Source of the DNA: Oenanthe sinensis
Taxonomy: Eukaryota; Streptophyta; Magnoliopsida; Apiales; Apiaceae
Length of the DNA: 64,000 bases
Direction: 5' to 3'
Assembly: GCA_028671895.1 (NCBI GenBank)
Contig: JAPMAC010000221.1
Span: 434,001-498,000 of the forward strand
Shown: piece after piece, positions 28,102 through 41,140 of the stretch
How positions within the stretch are numbered: the stretch's first letter is position 1
Layout: the number at the start of each line of letters is the position of its first letter
The notes under the pieces: generated by a model
What the model was told of the DNA's origin: nothing
Seen by the model: the letters and a program-made list of their open reading frames with translations, nothing else
The model's database searches: none
Program-made: the position numbers and the translations under genes

Positions 28102-31100
28102 CATGTACAAATGAGTCAAGAATGAAGCTAGAAATTGTTTTCAAGTTCGAACGAGTCAAGAATGAATCCTTAAATTGTGTTGAATGGTTTTCAAGTTCAA
28201 ATGAGTGAAAAATGATGATACGAGTCTTTATAAGTTGTTTCCATGTACAAATGAGTCAAGAATGAAGCTAGAAATTGTTTTCAAGTTCGAACGAGTCAAG
28301 TATGAAGCCAAAAACTGTTTTGAATGGTTTTCAAGTTCAAATGAGTGAAAAATGATGAAACAAGTCTTTATAAGTTGTTTCCGTGTACGAATGAGTCAAG
28401 AACGAAGCTAGAAGTTGTTTTCAAGTTCGTACGAGTCAACAATGAAGACTAAAATTGTTATGAATGGTTTTCAAGTTCAAACGAGTGAAGAATGATGATA
28501 CATATCTTTATAAGTTGTTTCCATGTATAAATGAGTCAAGAATGAAGCTAGAAGTTGTTTTCAAGTTCGATCGAGTCAAAAATGAAGCCTAAAATTGTTA
28601 TGAATGGTTTTCAAGTTCAAACGAGTGAAGAAAGATGATACATGTCTTTATAAGTTGTTTCCATGTACAAATGAGTCAAGAATGAAGCTAGAAGTTGTTT
28701 TCAAGTTCGAACGAGTCAAGAATGAAGCCTAAAATTGGTTTGAATGGTTTTCAAGTTCAAACGAGTGAAAAATGATGATACAAGTCTTTATAAGTTGTTT
28801 CCGTGTACAAATGAGTCAAGAATGAAGCTAGAAGTTGTTTTCAAGTTCGAACGAGTCAAGAATGAAGCCTAAAATTGTTATGAATGGTTATCAAGTTCAA
28901 ACGAGTGAAGAATGACGATACAGGTCTTTATAAGTTGCTTCCATTTACAAATGAGTGAAGAATGAAGCTAGAAGTTTTCAACTTCGAACGAGCCAAGAAT
29001 AAAGGCTAAAATTGTTATGAATGGTTTTCAAGTTCAATTGAGTGAAAAATGATGATATAAGTCTTTATAAGTTGTTTCCAAGTACAAATGAGTCAAGAAT
29101 GAAGCTGAAAGTTATTTTCAAGTTTGAACGAGTCAAGAATGAAGCCTAAAATTGATTTGAATGGTTTCTAGTTCAAACGAGTGAAAAATGATGATACAAG
29201 TATTTATAAGTTCTTTTCATGTGCAAATGAGGTAAGAATGAAGGTAGAAGTTGTTTTCAAGTTTGAACGAGTCAAGAATGAAGCCTAAAATTGATTTGAA
29301 TGGTTTCTAGTTCAAACGAGTAAAAAATGATGATACAAGTATTTATAAGTTGTTTTCATGTACAAATGAGTTAAGAATGAAGCTAGAAGTTGTTTTCAAG
29401 TTGGAACGAGTCAAGAATGAAGCCTAAAATTGTTATGAATGGTTTTCAAGTTCAAACAAGTGAAGAATGATGATAGAAGTCTTTATATGTTGTTTCCATG
29501 TACAAATGAGTCAAGAATGAAGCTAGAAGTTGTTTTCAAGTTCGAACGAGTCAAGAATGAATCTTTAAATTGTGTTGAATAGTTTTCAAGTTCAAACGAG
29601 TGAAAAATGATGATACAAGTCTTTATAAGTTGTTTCGATGTACAAATGAGTCAAGAATGAAGCTAGAAATTGTTTTCAAGTTCGAACGAGTCAAGTATGA
29701 AGGCAAAAATTGTTTTGAATGGTTTTCCAGTTCAAACGAGTGAAAAATGATGATACAAGTCTTTATAAGTTGTTTCGATGTACAAATGAGTCAAGAATGA
29801 AGCTAGAAGTTGTTTTCATGTTTGAACGAGTGAAGAATGAAGCCTAAAATTGGTATGAATGGTTTCTAGTTCAAACGAGTGAAAAATGATCATACAAGTC
29901 TTTATAAGTTCTTTTCATGTGCAAATGAGTCAAGAATGAAGGTAGAAGTTGTTTTCAAGTTTGAACGAGTCAAGAATGAAGCCTAAAATTGATTTGAATG
30001 GTTTCTAGTTCAAACGAGTGAAAAATGATGATACAAGTATTTATAAGTTGTTTTCATGTACAAATGAGTTAGGAATGAAGCTAGAAGTTGTTTTCAAGTT
30101 GGTACGAGTCAAGAATGAAGCCTAAAATTGTTATGAATGGTTTTCACGTTCAAACAAGTGAAGAATGATGATAGAAGTCTTTATATGTTGTTTCCATGTA
30201 CAAATGAGTCAAGAATGAAGCTAGAAGTTGTTTTCAAGTTCGAACGAGTCAATAATGAAGCCTAAAATTGTTATGAATGGTTTTCAAGTTCAAAAAATTG
30301 AAGAATGATGATACAAGTCTTTATATGTTGTTTCCATGTACAAATGAGTCAAGAATGAAGCTAGAAATTGTTTTCAAGTTCGAACGAGTCAAGAATGAAT
30401 CCTTAAATTGTGTTGAATGGTTTTCAAGTTCAAATGAGTGAAAAATGATGATACGAGTCTTTATAAGTTGTTTCCATGTACAAATGAGTCAAGAATGAAG
30501 CTAGAAATTGTTTTCAAGTTCGAACGAGTCAAGTATGAAGCCAAAAACTGTTTTGAATGGTTTTCAAGTTCAAATGAGTGAAAAATGATGATACAAGTCT
30601 TTATAAGTTGTTTCCGTGTACGAATGAGTCAAGAACGAAGCTAGAAGTTGTTTTCAAGTTCGTACGAGTCAACAATGAAGACTAAAATTGTTATGAATGG
30701 TTTTCAAGTTCAAACGAGTGAAGAATGATGATACATATCTTTATAAGTTGTTTCCATGTATAAATGAGTCAAGAATGAAGCTAGAAGTTGTTTTCAAGTT
30801 CGATCGAGTCAAAAATGAAGCCTAAAATTGTTATGAATGGTTTTCAAGTTCAAACGAGTGAAGAAAGATGATACATGTCTTTATAAGTTGTTTCCATGTA
30901 CAAATGAGTCAAGAATGAAGCTAGAAGTTGTTTTCAAGTTCGAACGAGTCAAGAATGAAGCCTAAAATTGGTTTGAATGGTTTTCAAGTTCAAACGAGTG
31001 AAAAATGATGATACAAGTCTTTATAAGTTGTTTCCGTGTACAAATGAGTCAAGAATGAAGCTAGAAGTTGTTTTCAAGTTCGAACGAGTCAAGAATGAAG

Positions 31101-32331
31101 CCTAAAATTGTTATGAATGGTTATCAAGTTCAAACGAGTGAAGAATGACGATACAGGTCTTTATAAGTTGCTTCCATTTACAAATGAGTGAAGAATGAAG
31201 CTAGAAGTTTTCAACTTCGAACGAGCCAAGAATAAAGGCTAAAATTGTTATGAATGGTTTTCAAGTTCAATTGAGTGAAAAATGATGATATAAGTCTTTA
31301 TAAGTTGTTTCCAAGTACAAATGAGTCAAGAATGAAGCTGAAAGTTATTTTCAAGTTCGAACGAGTCAAGAATGAAGCCTAAAATTGATTTGAATGGTTT
31401 CTAGTTCAAACGAGTGAAAAATGATGATACAAGTATTTATAAGTTCTTTTCATGTGCAAATGAGGTAAGAATGAAGGTAGAAGTTGTTTTCAAGTTTGAA
31501 CGAGTCAAGAATGAAGCCTAAAATTGATTTGAATGGTTTCTAGTTCAAACGAGTGAAAAATGATGATACAAGTATTTATAAGTTGTTTTCATGTACAAAT
31601 GAGTTAAGAATGAAGCTAGAAGTTGTTTTCAAGTTGGAACGAGTCAAGAATGAAGCCTAAAATTGTTATGAATGGTTTTCAAGTTCAAACAAGTGAAGAA
31701 TGATGATAAAAGTCTTTATATGTAGTTTCCATGTACAAATGAGTCAAGAATGAAGCTAGAAGTTGTTTTCAAGTTCGAACGAGTCAAGAATGAATCTTTA
31801 AATTGTGTTGAATAGTTTTCAAGTTCAAACGAGTGAAAAATGATGATACAAGTCTTTATAAGTTGTTTCGATGTACAAATGAGTCAAGAATGAAGCTAGA
31901 AATTGTTTTCAAGTTCGAACGAGTCAAGTATGAAGGCAAAAATTGTTTTGAATGGTTTTCAAGTTCAAACGAGTGAAAAATGATGATACAAGTCTTTATA
32001 AGTTGTTTCGATGTACAAATGAGTCAAGAATGAAGCTAGAAGTTATTTTCAAGTTCGAACGAGTCAAGAATGAAGTCTAAAATTGATTTGAATGGTTTCT
32101 AGTTCAAACGAGTGAAAAATGATGATACAAGTATTTATAAGTTCTTTTCATGTGCAAATGAGGTAAGAATGAAGGTAGAAGTTGTTTTCAAGTTTGAACG
32201 AGTCAAGAATGAAGCCAAAAATTGATTTGAATGGTTTCTAGTTCAAACGAGTGAAAAATGATGATACAAGTATTTATAAGTTGTTTTCATGTACAAATGA
32301 GTTAAGAATGAAGCTAGAAGTTGTTTTCAAG
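25773..32331. repeat. Tandem 15/16-monomer HOR, three units
   Basis: TTGGTACGAG marks unit starts at 25773, 27866, 30099 and 32332, giving units of 2093, 2233 and 2233 bp. A second private marker, GTGTACGAAT with CGAACG-type changes downstream, at 26290, 28383 and 30616 gives the same two spacings (2093 and 2233). The first unit lacks one 140-bp monomer, the TTGGTTTGAATGG type. In the 28383-30616 interval the four 139-bp GGTTTCTAG monomers and one 137-bp monomer account exactly for 16 x 140 minus 7. Confidence 0.9.
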
Positions 32332-34020
32332 TTGGTACGAGTCAAGAATGAAGCCTAAAATTGTTATGAATGGTTTTCACGTTCAAACAAGTGAAGAATG
32401 ATGATAGAAGTCTTTATATGTTGTTTCCATGTACAAATGAGTCAAGAATGAAGCTAGAAGTTGTTTTCAAGTTCGAACGAGTCAAGAATGAATCTTTAAA
32501 TTGTGTTGAATAGTTTTCAAGTTCAAACGAGTGAAAAATGATGATACAAGTCTTTATAAGTTGTTTCCATGTACAAATGAGTCAAGAATGAAGCTAGAAA
32601 TTGTTTTCAAGTTCGAACTAGTCAAGTATGAAGCCAAAAATTGTTTTGAATGGTTTTCAAGTTCAAACGAGTGAAAAATGATGATACAAGTCTTTATAAG
32701 TTGTTTCGATGTACAAATGAGTCAAGAATGAAGCTAGAAGTTATTTTCAAGTTGGAACGAGTCAAGAATGAAGCCTAAATTTGTTTTGAATGGTTTCAAG
32801 TTCAAACGAGTGAACAATGATGATACAAGTCTTTATAAGTTGTTTCCATGTACAAATGAGTCAAGAATGAAGCTAGAACTTGTTTTCAAGTTCGAACGAG
32901 TCAAGAATGAAGCCTAAAATTATTATGAATGGTTTTCAAGTTCAAACGAGTGAAGAATGATGATACAAGTCTTTATGAGTTGTTTCCATGTACAAATGAG
33001 TCAAGAATGAAGGTAGAAGTTGTTTTCAAGTTCGAACGAGTCAAGAATGAAGCCTAAAATTGATTTGAATGGTTTCTAGTTCAAACAAGTGAAAAATGAT
33101 GATAAAAGTATTTATAAGTTCTTTTCATGTGCAAATGAGGTAAGAATGAAGCTAGAAGTTGTTTTCAAGTTTGAACGAGTCATGAATGAAGCCTAAAATT
33201 GTTATGAATGGTTTTCAAGTTCAAACAAGTGAAGAATGATGATACAAGTCTTTATATGTTGTTTCGATGTACAAATGAGTCAAGAATGAAGCTGAAAGTT
33301 GTTTTCAAGTTCGAACGAGTCAAGAATGAAGCCTAAAATTGATTTGAATGGTTTCTAGTTCAACCGAGTGAAAAATTATGATACAAGTATTTATAAGTTC
33401 TTTTCTTGTGCAAATCAGGTAAGAATGAAGGTAGAAGTTGTTTTCAAGTTTGAACGAGTCAAGAATGAAGCCTAAAATTGATTTGAATGGTTTCTAGTTC
33501 AAACGAGTGAAAAATGATGATACAAGTATTTATAAGTTGTTTTCATGTACAAATGAGTTAAGAATGAAGCTAGAAGTTGTTTTCAAGTTGGAACGAGTCA
33601 AGAACGAAGCCTAAAATTGCTATGAATAGTTTTCAAGTTCAAACAAGTGAAGAATGATGATACAACTCTTTATATATTGTTTCCACGTACAAATGAGTCA
33701 AGAATGAAGCTAGAAGTTGTTTTCAAGTTCGAACGAGTCAAGAATGAATCCTTAAATTGTGTTGAATGGTTTTCAAGTTCAAACGAGTGAAAAATGATGA
33801 TACAAGTCTTTATAAGTTGTTTCGATGTACAAATGAGTCAAGAATGAAGCTAGAAATTGTTTTCAAGTTCGAACGAGTCAAGTATGAAGGCAAAAATTGT
33901 TTTGAATGGTTTTCAAGTTCAAACGAGTGAAAAATGATGATACAAGTCTTTATAAGTTGTTTCGATGTACAAATGAGTCAAGAATGAAGCTAGAAGTTAT
34001 TTTCAAGTTCGAACGAGTCA
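32332..34020. repeat. 1.7-kb satellite segment repeated 6000 bp downstream (copy 1)
   Basis: This stretch is in register with 38332-40020 at a constant offset of exactly 6000 bp. Private shared variants are CAACCGAGTG at 33361 and 39361, TTCTTGTGCAAATCAGG near 33414 and 39414, and TATATATTGTTTCCACG near 33670 and 39670. The left part overlaps the next 2.2-kb HOR unit, so the start of this specific pairing is approximate. Confidence 0.8.
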
Positions 34021-36494
34021 AGAATGAAGCCTAAAATTGATTTGAATGGTTTCTAGTTCAAACGAGTGAAAAATGATGATACAAGTATTTATAAGTTCTT
34101 TTCATGTGCAAATGAGGTAAGAATGAAGGTAGAAGTTGTTTTCAAGTTTGAATGAGTCAAGAATGAAGCCTAAAATTGATTTGAATGGTTTCTAGTTCAA
34201 ACGAGTGAAAAATGATGATACAAGTATTTATAAGTTGTTTTCATGTACAAATGAGTTAAGACCGAAGCTAGAAGTTGTTTTCAAGTTCGTACGAGTCAAC
34301 AATGAAGACTAAAATTGTTTTGAATTGTTTTCAAGTTCAAACGAATGAAAAATGATGATACAAGTCTTTATAAGTTGTTTCCGTGTACAAATGAGTCAAG
34401 AATGAAGCTAGAAGTTGTTTTCAAGTTTGAACGAGTCAAGAATGAAGACTAAAATTGTTATGAATGGTTATCAAGTTCAAACGAGTGAAGAATGACGATA
34501 CAGGTCTTTATAAGTTACTTCCATTTACAAATGAGTGAAGAATGAAGTTACAAGTTTTCAAGTTCGAACGAGCCAAGAATGAAGGCTAAAATTGTTATGA
34601 ATGGTTTTCAAGTTCAATTGAGTGAAAAATAATGATATAAGTCTTTATAAGTTGTTTCCATGTACAAATGAGTCAAGATTGAAGCTAGAAGTTGTTTTCA
34701 AGTTCGAACGAGTCAAGAATGAAGCCTAAAATTGATTTGAATGGTTTTAAGTTCAAACGAGTGAAGAATGATGATACAAGTCTTTATAAGTTGTTTCCAT
34801 GTACAAATGAGTCAAGAATGAAGGTAGAAGTTCTTTTCAAGTTCAAACGAGTCAAGAATGAAGCCTAAAATTGATTTGAATGGTTTCTAGTTCAAACGAG
34901 TGAAAAATGATAATACAAAACTTTATAAGTTGTTTTCATGTACAAATGAGTTAAGAATGAAGCTAGAAGTTGTTTTCAAGTTCGAACGAGTCAATAATGA
35001 AGCCTAAAATTGTTATGAATGGTTTTCAAGTTCAAACAAGTGAAGAATGATGATACAAGTCTTTATATGTTGTTTCCATGTACAAATGAGTCAAGAATGA
35101 AGCTAGAAATTGTTTTCAAGTTCGAACGAATCAAGAATGAATCCTTAAATTGTGTTGAATGGTTTTCAAGTTCAAATGAGTGAAAAATGATGATACGAGT
35201 CTTTATAAGTTGTTTCCTAGTACAAATGAGTCAAGAATGAAGCTAGAAATTGTTTTCAAGTTCGACCGGGTCAAGTATGAAGCCAAAAACTGTTTTGAAT
35301 GGTTTTCAAGTTCAAATGAGTGAAAAATGATGATACAAGTCTTTATAAGTTGTTTCCGTGTACGAATGAGTCAAGAACGAAGCTAGAAGTTGTTTTCAAG
35401 TTCGTACGAGTCAACAATGAAGACTAAAATTGTTATGAATGGTTTTCAAGTTCAAACGAGTGAAGAATGATGATACATATCTTTATAAGTTGTTTCCATG
35501 TATAAATGAGTCAAGAATGAAGCTAGAAGTTGTTTTCAAGTTCGATCGAGTCAAAAATGAAGCCTAAAATTGTTATGAATGGTTTTCAAGTTCAAACGAG
35601 TGAAGAAAGATGATACATGTCTTTATAAGTTGTTTCCATGTACAAATGAGTCAAGAATGAAGCTAGAAGTTGTTTTCAAGTTCGAACGAGTCAAGAATGA
35701 AGCCTAAAATTGGTTTGAATGGTTTTCAAGTTCAAACGAGTGAAAAATGATGATACAAGTCTTTATAAGTTGTTTCCGTGTACAAATGAGTCAAGAATGA
35801 AGCTATAAGTTGTTTTCAAGTTCGAACGAGTCAAGAATGAAGCCTAAAATTGTTATGAATGGTTATCAAGTTCAAACGAGTGAAGAATGACGATACAGGT
35901 CTTTATAAGTTGCTTCCATTTACAAATGAGTGAAGAATGAAGCTAGAAGTTTTCAACTTCGAACGAGCCAAGAATAAAGGCTAAAATTGTTATGAATGGT
36001 TTTCAAGTTCAATTGAGTGAAAAATGATGATATAAGTCTTTATAAGTTGTTTCCAAGTACAAATGAGTCAAGAATGAAGCTGAAAGTTATTTTCAAGTTC
36101 GAACGAGTCAAGAATGAAGCCTAAAATTGATTTGAATGGTTTCTAGTTCAAACGAGTGAAAAATGATGATACAAGTATTTATAAGTTCTTTTCATGTGCA
36201 AATGAGGTAAGAATGAAGGTAGAAGTTGTTTTCAAGTTTGAACGAGTCAAGAATGAAGCCTAAAATTGATTTGAATGGTTTCTAGTTCAAACGAGTGAAA
36301 AATGATGATACAAGTATTTATAAGTTGTTTTCATGTACAAATGAGTTAAGAATGAAGCTAGAAGTTGTTTTCAAGTTGGAACGAGTCAAGAATGAAGCCT
36401 AAAATTGTTATGAATGGTTTTCACGTTCAAACAAGTGAAGAATGATGATAGAAGTCTTTATATGTTGTTTCCATGTACAAATGAGTCAAGAATG
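34021..36494. repeat. Mosaic satellite segment with a third partial copy of an earlier stretch
   Basis: From about 34300 the sequence follows 7020-7800 and 24540-25330, not the preceding HOR. It shares TTTTGAATTGTTTTCAAG with CAAACGAATG, the AGATTGAAG variant at about 34676, and the short GGTTTTAAGTTC monomer. After about 35100 it returns to the 2.2-kb HOR order, with GTGTACGAAT at 35359. The entry joint near 34300 lies within AATGAAGACTAAAATTG, which is common to both parents, so unequal exchange at a shared string is the likely origin. Confidence 0.75.
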
Positions 36495-37612
36495 AAGCTA
36501 GAAGTTGTTTTCAAGTTCGAACGAGTCAAGAATGAATCTTTAAATTGTGTTGAATAGTTTTCAAGTTCAAACGAGTGAAAAATGATGATACAAGTCTTTA
36601 TAAGTTGTTTCCATGTACAAATGAGTCAAGAATGAAGCTAGAAATTGTTTTCAAGTTCGAACTAGTCAAGTATGAAGCCAAAAATTGTTTTGAATGGTTT
36701 TCAAGTTCAAACGAGTGAAAAATGATGATACAAGTCTTTATAAGTTGTTTCGATGTACAAATGAGTCAAGAATGAATCTAGAAGTTATTTTCAAGTTCGA
36801 ACGAGTCAAGAATGAAGCCTAAATTTGTTTTGAATGGTTTCAAGTTCAAACGAGTGAACAATGATGATACAAGTCTTTATAAGTTGTTTCCATGTACAAA
36901 TGAGTCAAGAATGAAGCTAGAACTTGTTTTCAAGTTCGAACGAGTCAAGAATGAAGCCTAAAATTATTATGAATGGTTTTCAAGTTCAAACGAGTGAAGA
37001 ATGATGATACAAGTCTTTATGAGTTGTTTCCATGTACAAATGAGTCAAGAATGAAGGTAGAAGTTGTTTTCAAGTTCGAACGTGTCAAGAATGAAGCCTA
37101 AAATTGATTTGAATGGTTTCTAGTTCAAACAAGTGAAAAATGATGATAAAAGTATTTATAAGTTCTTTTCATGTGCAAATGAGGTAAGAATGAAGCTAGA
37201 AGTTGTTTTCAAGTTTGAACGAGTCATGAATGAAGCCTAAAATTGTTATGAATGTTTTTCAGGTTCAAACAAGTGAAGAATGATGATACAAGTCTTTATA
37301 TGTTGTTTCCATGTACAAATGAGTCAAGAATGAAGCTAGAAGTTGTTTTCAAGTTCGAACGAGTCAAGAATGAATCCTTAAATTGTGTTTAATGGTTTTC
37401 AAGTTCAAACGAGTGAAAAATGATGATACAAGTCTTTATAAGTTGTTTCCATGTACAAATGAGTCAAGAATGAAGCTAGAAATTGTTTTCAAGTTCGAAC
37501 GAGTCAAGTATGAAGCCAAAAATTGTTTTGAATGGTTTTCAAGTTCAAGCGAGGGAAAAATGATGATACAAGTCTTTATAAGTTGTTTCGATGTACAAAT
37601 GAGTCAAGAATG
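36495..37612. repeat. 1118-bp tandem duplication, unit 1
   Basis: This unit has eight monomers (8 x 140 minus 2) and is followed directly by a second unit that appeared identical at every variant I compared. The compared variants include GAATGAATCTAG, GAACGTGTCAAG, TGTTTTTCAGG, TTGTGTTTAATGG and TTCAAGCGAGGG. The exchange point falls in the common string around GAATGAAGCTAGAAGTT. Boundaries are accurate to about one sub-repeat. Confidence 0.88.
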
Positions 37613-38730
37613 AAGCTAGAAGTTGTTTTCAAGTTCGAACGAGTCAAGAATGAATCTTTAAATTGTGTTGAATAGTTTTCAAGTTCAAACGAGTGAAAAA
37701 TGATGATACAAGTCTTTATAAGTTGTTTCCATGTACAAATGAGTCAAGAATGAAGCTAGAAATTGTTTTCAAGTTCGAACTAGTCAAGTATGAAGCCAAA
37801 AATTGTTTTGAATGGTTTTCAAGTTCAAACGAGTGAAAAATGATGATACAAGTCTTTATAAGTTGTTTCGATGTACAAATGAGTCAAGAATGAATCTAGA
37901 AGTTATTTTCAAGTTCGAACGAGTCAAGAATGAAGCCTAAATTTGTTTTGAATGGTTTCAAGTTCAAACGAGTGAACAATGATGATACAAGTCTTTATAA
38001 GTTGTTTCCATGTACAAATGAGTCAAGAATGAAGCTAGAACTTGTTTTCAAGTTCGAACGAGTCAAGAATGAAGCCTAAAATTATTATGAATGGTTTTCA
38101 AGTTCAAACGAGTGAAGAATGATGATACAAGTCTTTATGAGTTGTTTCCATGTACAAATGAGTCAAGAATGAAGGTAGAAGTTGTTTTCAAGTTCGAACG
38201 TGTCAAGAATGAAGCCTAAAATTGATTTGAATGGTTTCTAGTTCAAACAAGTGAAAAATGATGATAAAAGTATTTATAAGTTCTTTTCATGTGCAAATGA
38301 GGTAAGAATGAAGCTAGAAGTTGTTTTCAAGTTTGAACGAGTCATGAATGAAGCCTAAAATTGTTATGAATGTTTTTCAGGTTCAAACAAGTGAAGAATG
38401 ATGATACAAGTCTTTATATGTTGTTTCCATGTACAAATGAGTCAAGAATGAAGCTAGAAGTTGTTTTCAAGTTCGAACGAGTCAAGAATGAATCCTTAAA
38501 TTGTGTTTAATGGTTTTCAAGTTCAAACGAGTGAAAAATGATGATACAAGTCTTTATAAGTTGTTTCCATGTACAAATGAGTCAAGAATGAAGCTAGAAA
38601 TTGTTTTCAAGTTCGAACGAGTCAAGTATGAAGCCAAAAATTGTTTTGAATGGTTTTCAAGTTCAAGCGAGGGAAAAATGATGATACAAGTCTTTATAAG
38701 TTGTTTCGATGTACAAATGAGTCAAGAATG
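37613..38730. repeat. 1118-bp tandem duplication, unit 2
   Basis: This is the second unit of the 8-monomer duplication. After its end the array continues with GAAGTTATTTTCAAG, whereas unit 1 ends at GAAGTTGTTTTCAAG joined to the AATGAATCTTTAAATTG monomer. The near absence of differences makes this the youngest event I can recognise in the window. Confidence 0.88.
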
Positions 38731-41140
38731 AAGCTAGAAGTTATTTTCAAGTTCGAACGAGTCAAGAATGAAGCCTAAAATTGTTTTGAATGGTTTCAAG
38801 TTCAAACGAGTGAATATTGATGATACAAGTCTTTATAAGTTGTTTCCATGTACAAATGAGTCAAGAATGAAGCTAGAACTTGTTTTTAAGTTCGAACGAG
38901 TCAAGAATGAAGCCTAAAATTATTATGAATGGTTTTCAAGTTCAAACGAGTGAAGAATGGTGATACAAGTCTTTATGAGTTGTTTCCATGTACAAATGAG
39001 TCAAGAATGAAGGTAGAAGTTGTTTTCTAGTTCGAACGAGTCAAGAATGAAGCCTAAAATTGATTTGAATGGTTTCTAGTTCAAACAAGTGAAAAATGAT
39101 GATACAAGTATTTATAAGTTCTTTTCATGTGCAAATGAGGTAAGAATGAAGCTAGAAGTTGTTTTCAAGTTTGAACGAGTCATGAATGAAGCCTAAAATT
39201 GTTATGAATGGTTTTCAAGTTCAAACAAGTGAAGAATGATGATACAAGTCTTTATATGTTGTTTCGATGTACAAATGAGTCAAGAATGAAGCTGAAAGTT
39301 GTTTTCAAGTTCGAACGAGTCAAGAATGAAGCCTAAAATTGATTTGAATGGTTTCTAGTTCAACCGAGTGAAAAATGATGATACAAGTATTTATAAGTTC
39401 TTTTCTTGTGCAAATCAGGTAAGAATGAAGGTAGAAGTTGTTTTCAAGTTTGAACGAGTCAAGAATGAAGCCTAAAATTGATTTGAATGGTTTCTAGTTC
39501 AAACGAGTGAAAAATGATGATACAAGTATTTATAAGTTGTTTTCATGTACAAATGAGTTAAGAATGAAGCTAGAAGTTGTTTTCAAGTTGGAACGAGTCA
39601 AGAATGAAGCCTAAAATTGCTATGAATAGTTTTCAAGTTCAAACAAGTGAAGTATGATAATACAAGTCTTTATATATTGTTTCCACGTACAAATGAGTCA
39701 AGAATGAAGCTAGAAGTTGTTTTCAAGTTCAAACGAGTCAAGAATGAATCCTTAAATTGTGTTGAATGGTTTTCAAGTTCAAACGAGTGAAAAATGATGA
39801 TACAAGTCTTTATAAGTTGTTTCCATGTACAAATGAGTCAAGAATGAAGCTAGAAATTGTTTTCAAGTTCGAACGAGTCAAGTATGAAGCCAAAAATTGT
39901 TTTGAATGGTTTTCAAGTTCAAACGAGTGAAAAATGATGATACAAGTCTTTATAAGTTGTTTCGATGTACAAATGAGTCAAGAATGAAGCTAGAAGTTAT
40001 TTTCAAGTTCGAACAAGTCAAGAATGAAGCCTAAAATTGTTTTGAATGGTTTCAAGTTCAAACGAGTGAACAATGATGATACAAGTCTTTATAAGTTGTT
40101 TCCATGTACAAATGAGTCAAGAATGAAGCTAGAACTTGTTTTCAAGTTCGAACGAGTCAAGAATGAAGCCTAAAATTATTATGAATGGTTTTCAAGTTCA
40201 AACGAGTGTAGAATGATGATACAAGTCTTTATGAGTTGTTTCCATGTACAAATGAGTCAAGAATGAAGGTAGAAGTTGTTTTCAAGTTCGAACGAGTCAA
40301 GAATGAAGTCTAAAATTGATTTCAATGGTTTCTAGTTCAAACAAGTGAAAAATGATGATACAAGTATTTATAAGTTCTTTTCATGTGCAAATAAGGTAAG
40401 AATAAAGCAAGAAGTTGTTTTCAAGTTTGAACAAGTCATGAATGAAGCCTAAAATTGTTATGAAAGGTTTTCAAGTTCAAATAAGTGAAGAATGATGATA
40501 CAAGTCTTTATATGTTGTTTCCATGTACAAATGAGTCAAGAATGAAGCTAGAAGTTGTTTTCAAGTTCGAACGAGTCAAGAATGAATCCTTAAATTGTGT
40601 TGAATGGTTTTCAAGTTCAAACGAGTGAAAAATGATGATACAAGTCTTTATAAGTTGTTTCCATGTACAAATGAGTCAAAAATGAAGCTAGAAATTGTTT
40701 TCAAGTTCGAACGAGTCAAGTATGAAGCCAAAAATTGTTTTGAATGGTTTTCAAGTTCAAACGAGGGAAAAATGATGATACAAGTTTTTATAAGTTGTTT
40801 CGATGTACAAATGAGTCAAAAATGAAGCTAGAAGTTATTTTCAAGTTCGAACGAGTCAAGAATGAAGCCTGAAATTGTTCTGAATGGTTTCAAGTTCAAA
40901 CGAGTGAACAATGATGATACAAGTCTTTATAACTTGTTTCCATGTACAAATGAGTCAAGAATTAAGCTAGAACTTGTTTTTAAGTTCGAACGTGTCAAGA
41001 ATGAAGCCTAAAATTATTATGAATGGTTTTCAAGTTCAAACGAGTGAAGAATGATGATACAAGTCTTTATGAGTTGTTTCCATGTACAAATGAGTCAAGA
41101 ATGAAGGTAGAAGTTGTTTTCAAGTTCGAACGAGTCAAAA
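38731..41140. repeat. Satellite segment, mosaic of 8-9-monomer units and the 6000-bp repeat
   Basis: Up to about 40020 this follows 32332-34020 at offset 6000. The GGTTTCAAG/GAACAATGATG-type monomer recurs near 32741, 36781, 37899, 38741, 40001 and 40840, giving units of about 840-1260 bp in this part. Variants accumulate towards 41100 (for example AAATAAGGTAAGAATAAAGC), where this HOR family ends. Confidence 0.7.

Noticed and set aside
37383..38731. Two identical 76-codon frames (37383 and 38501) and a similar one at 40604
   Set aside because: Their identity comes from the 1118-bp satellite duplication, not from protein constraint. There are no codon-like patterns.
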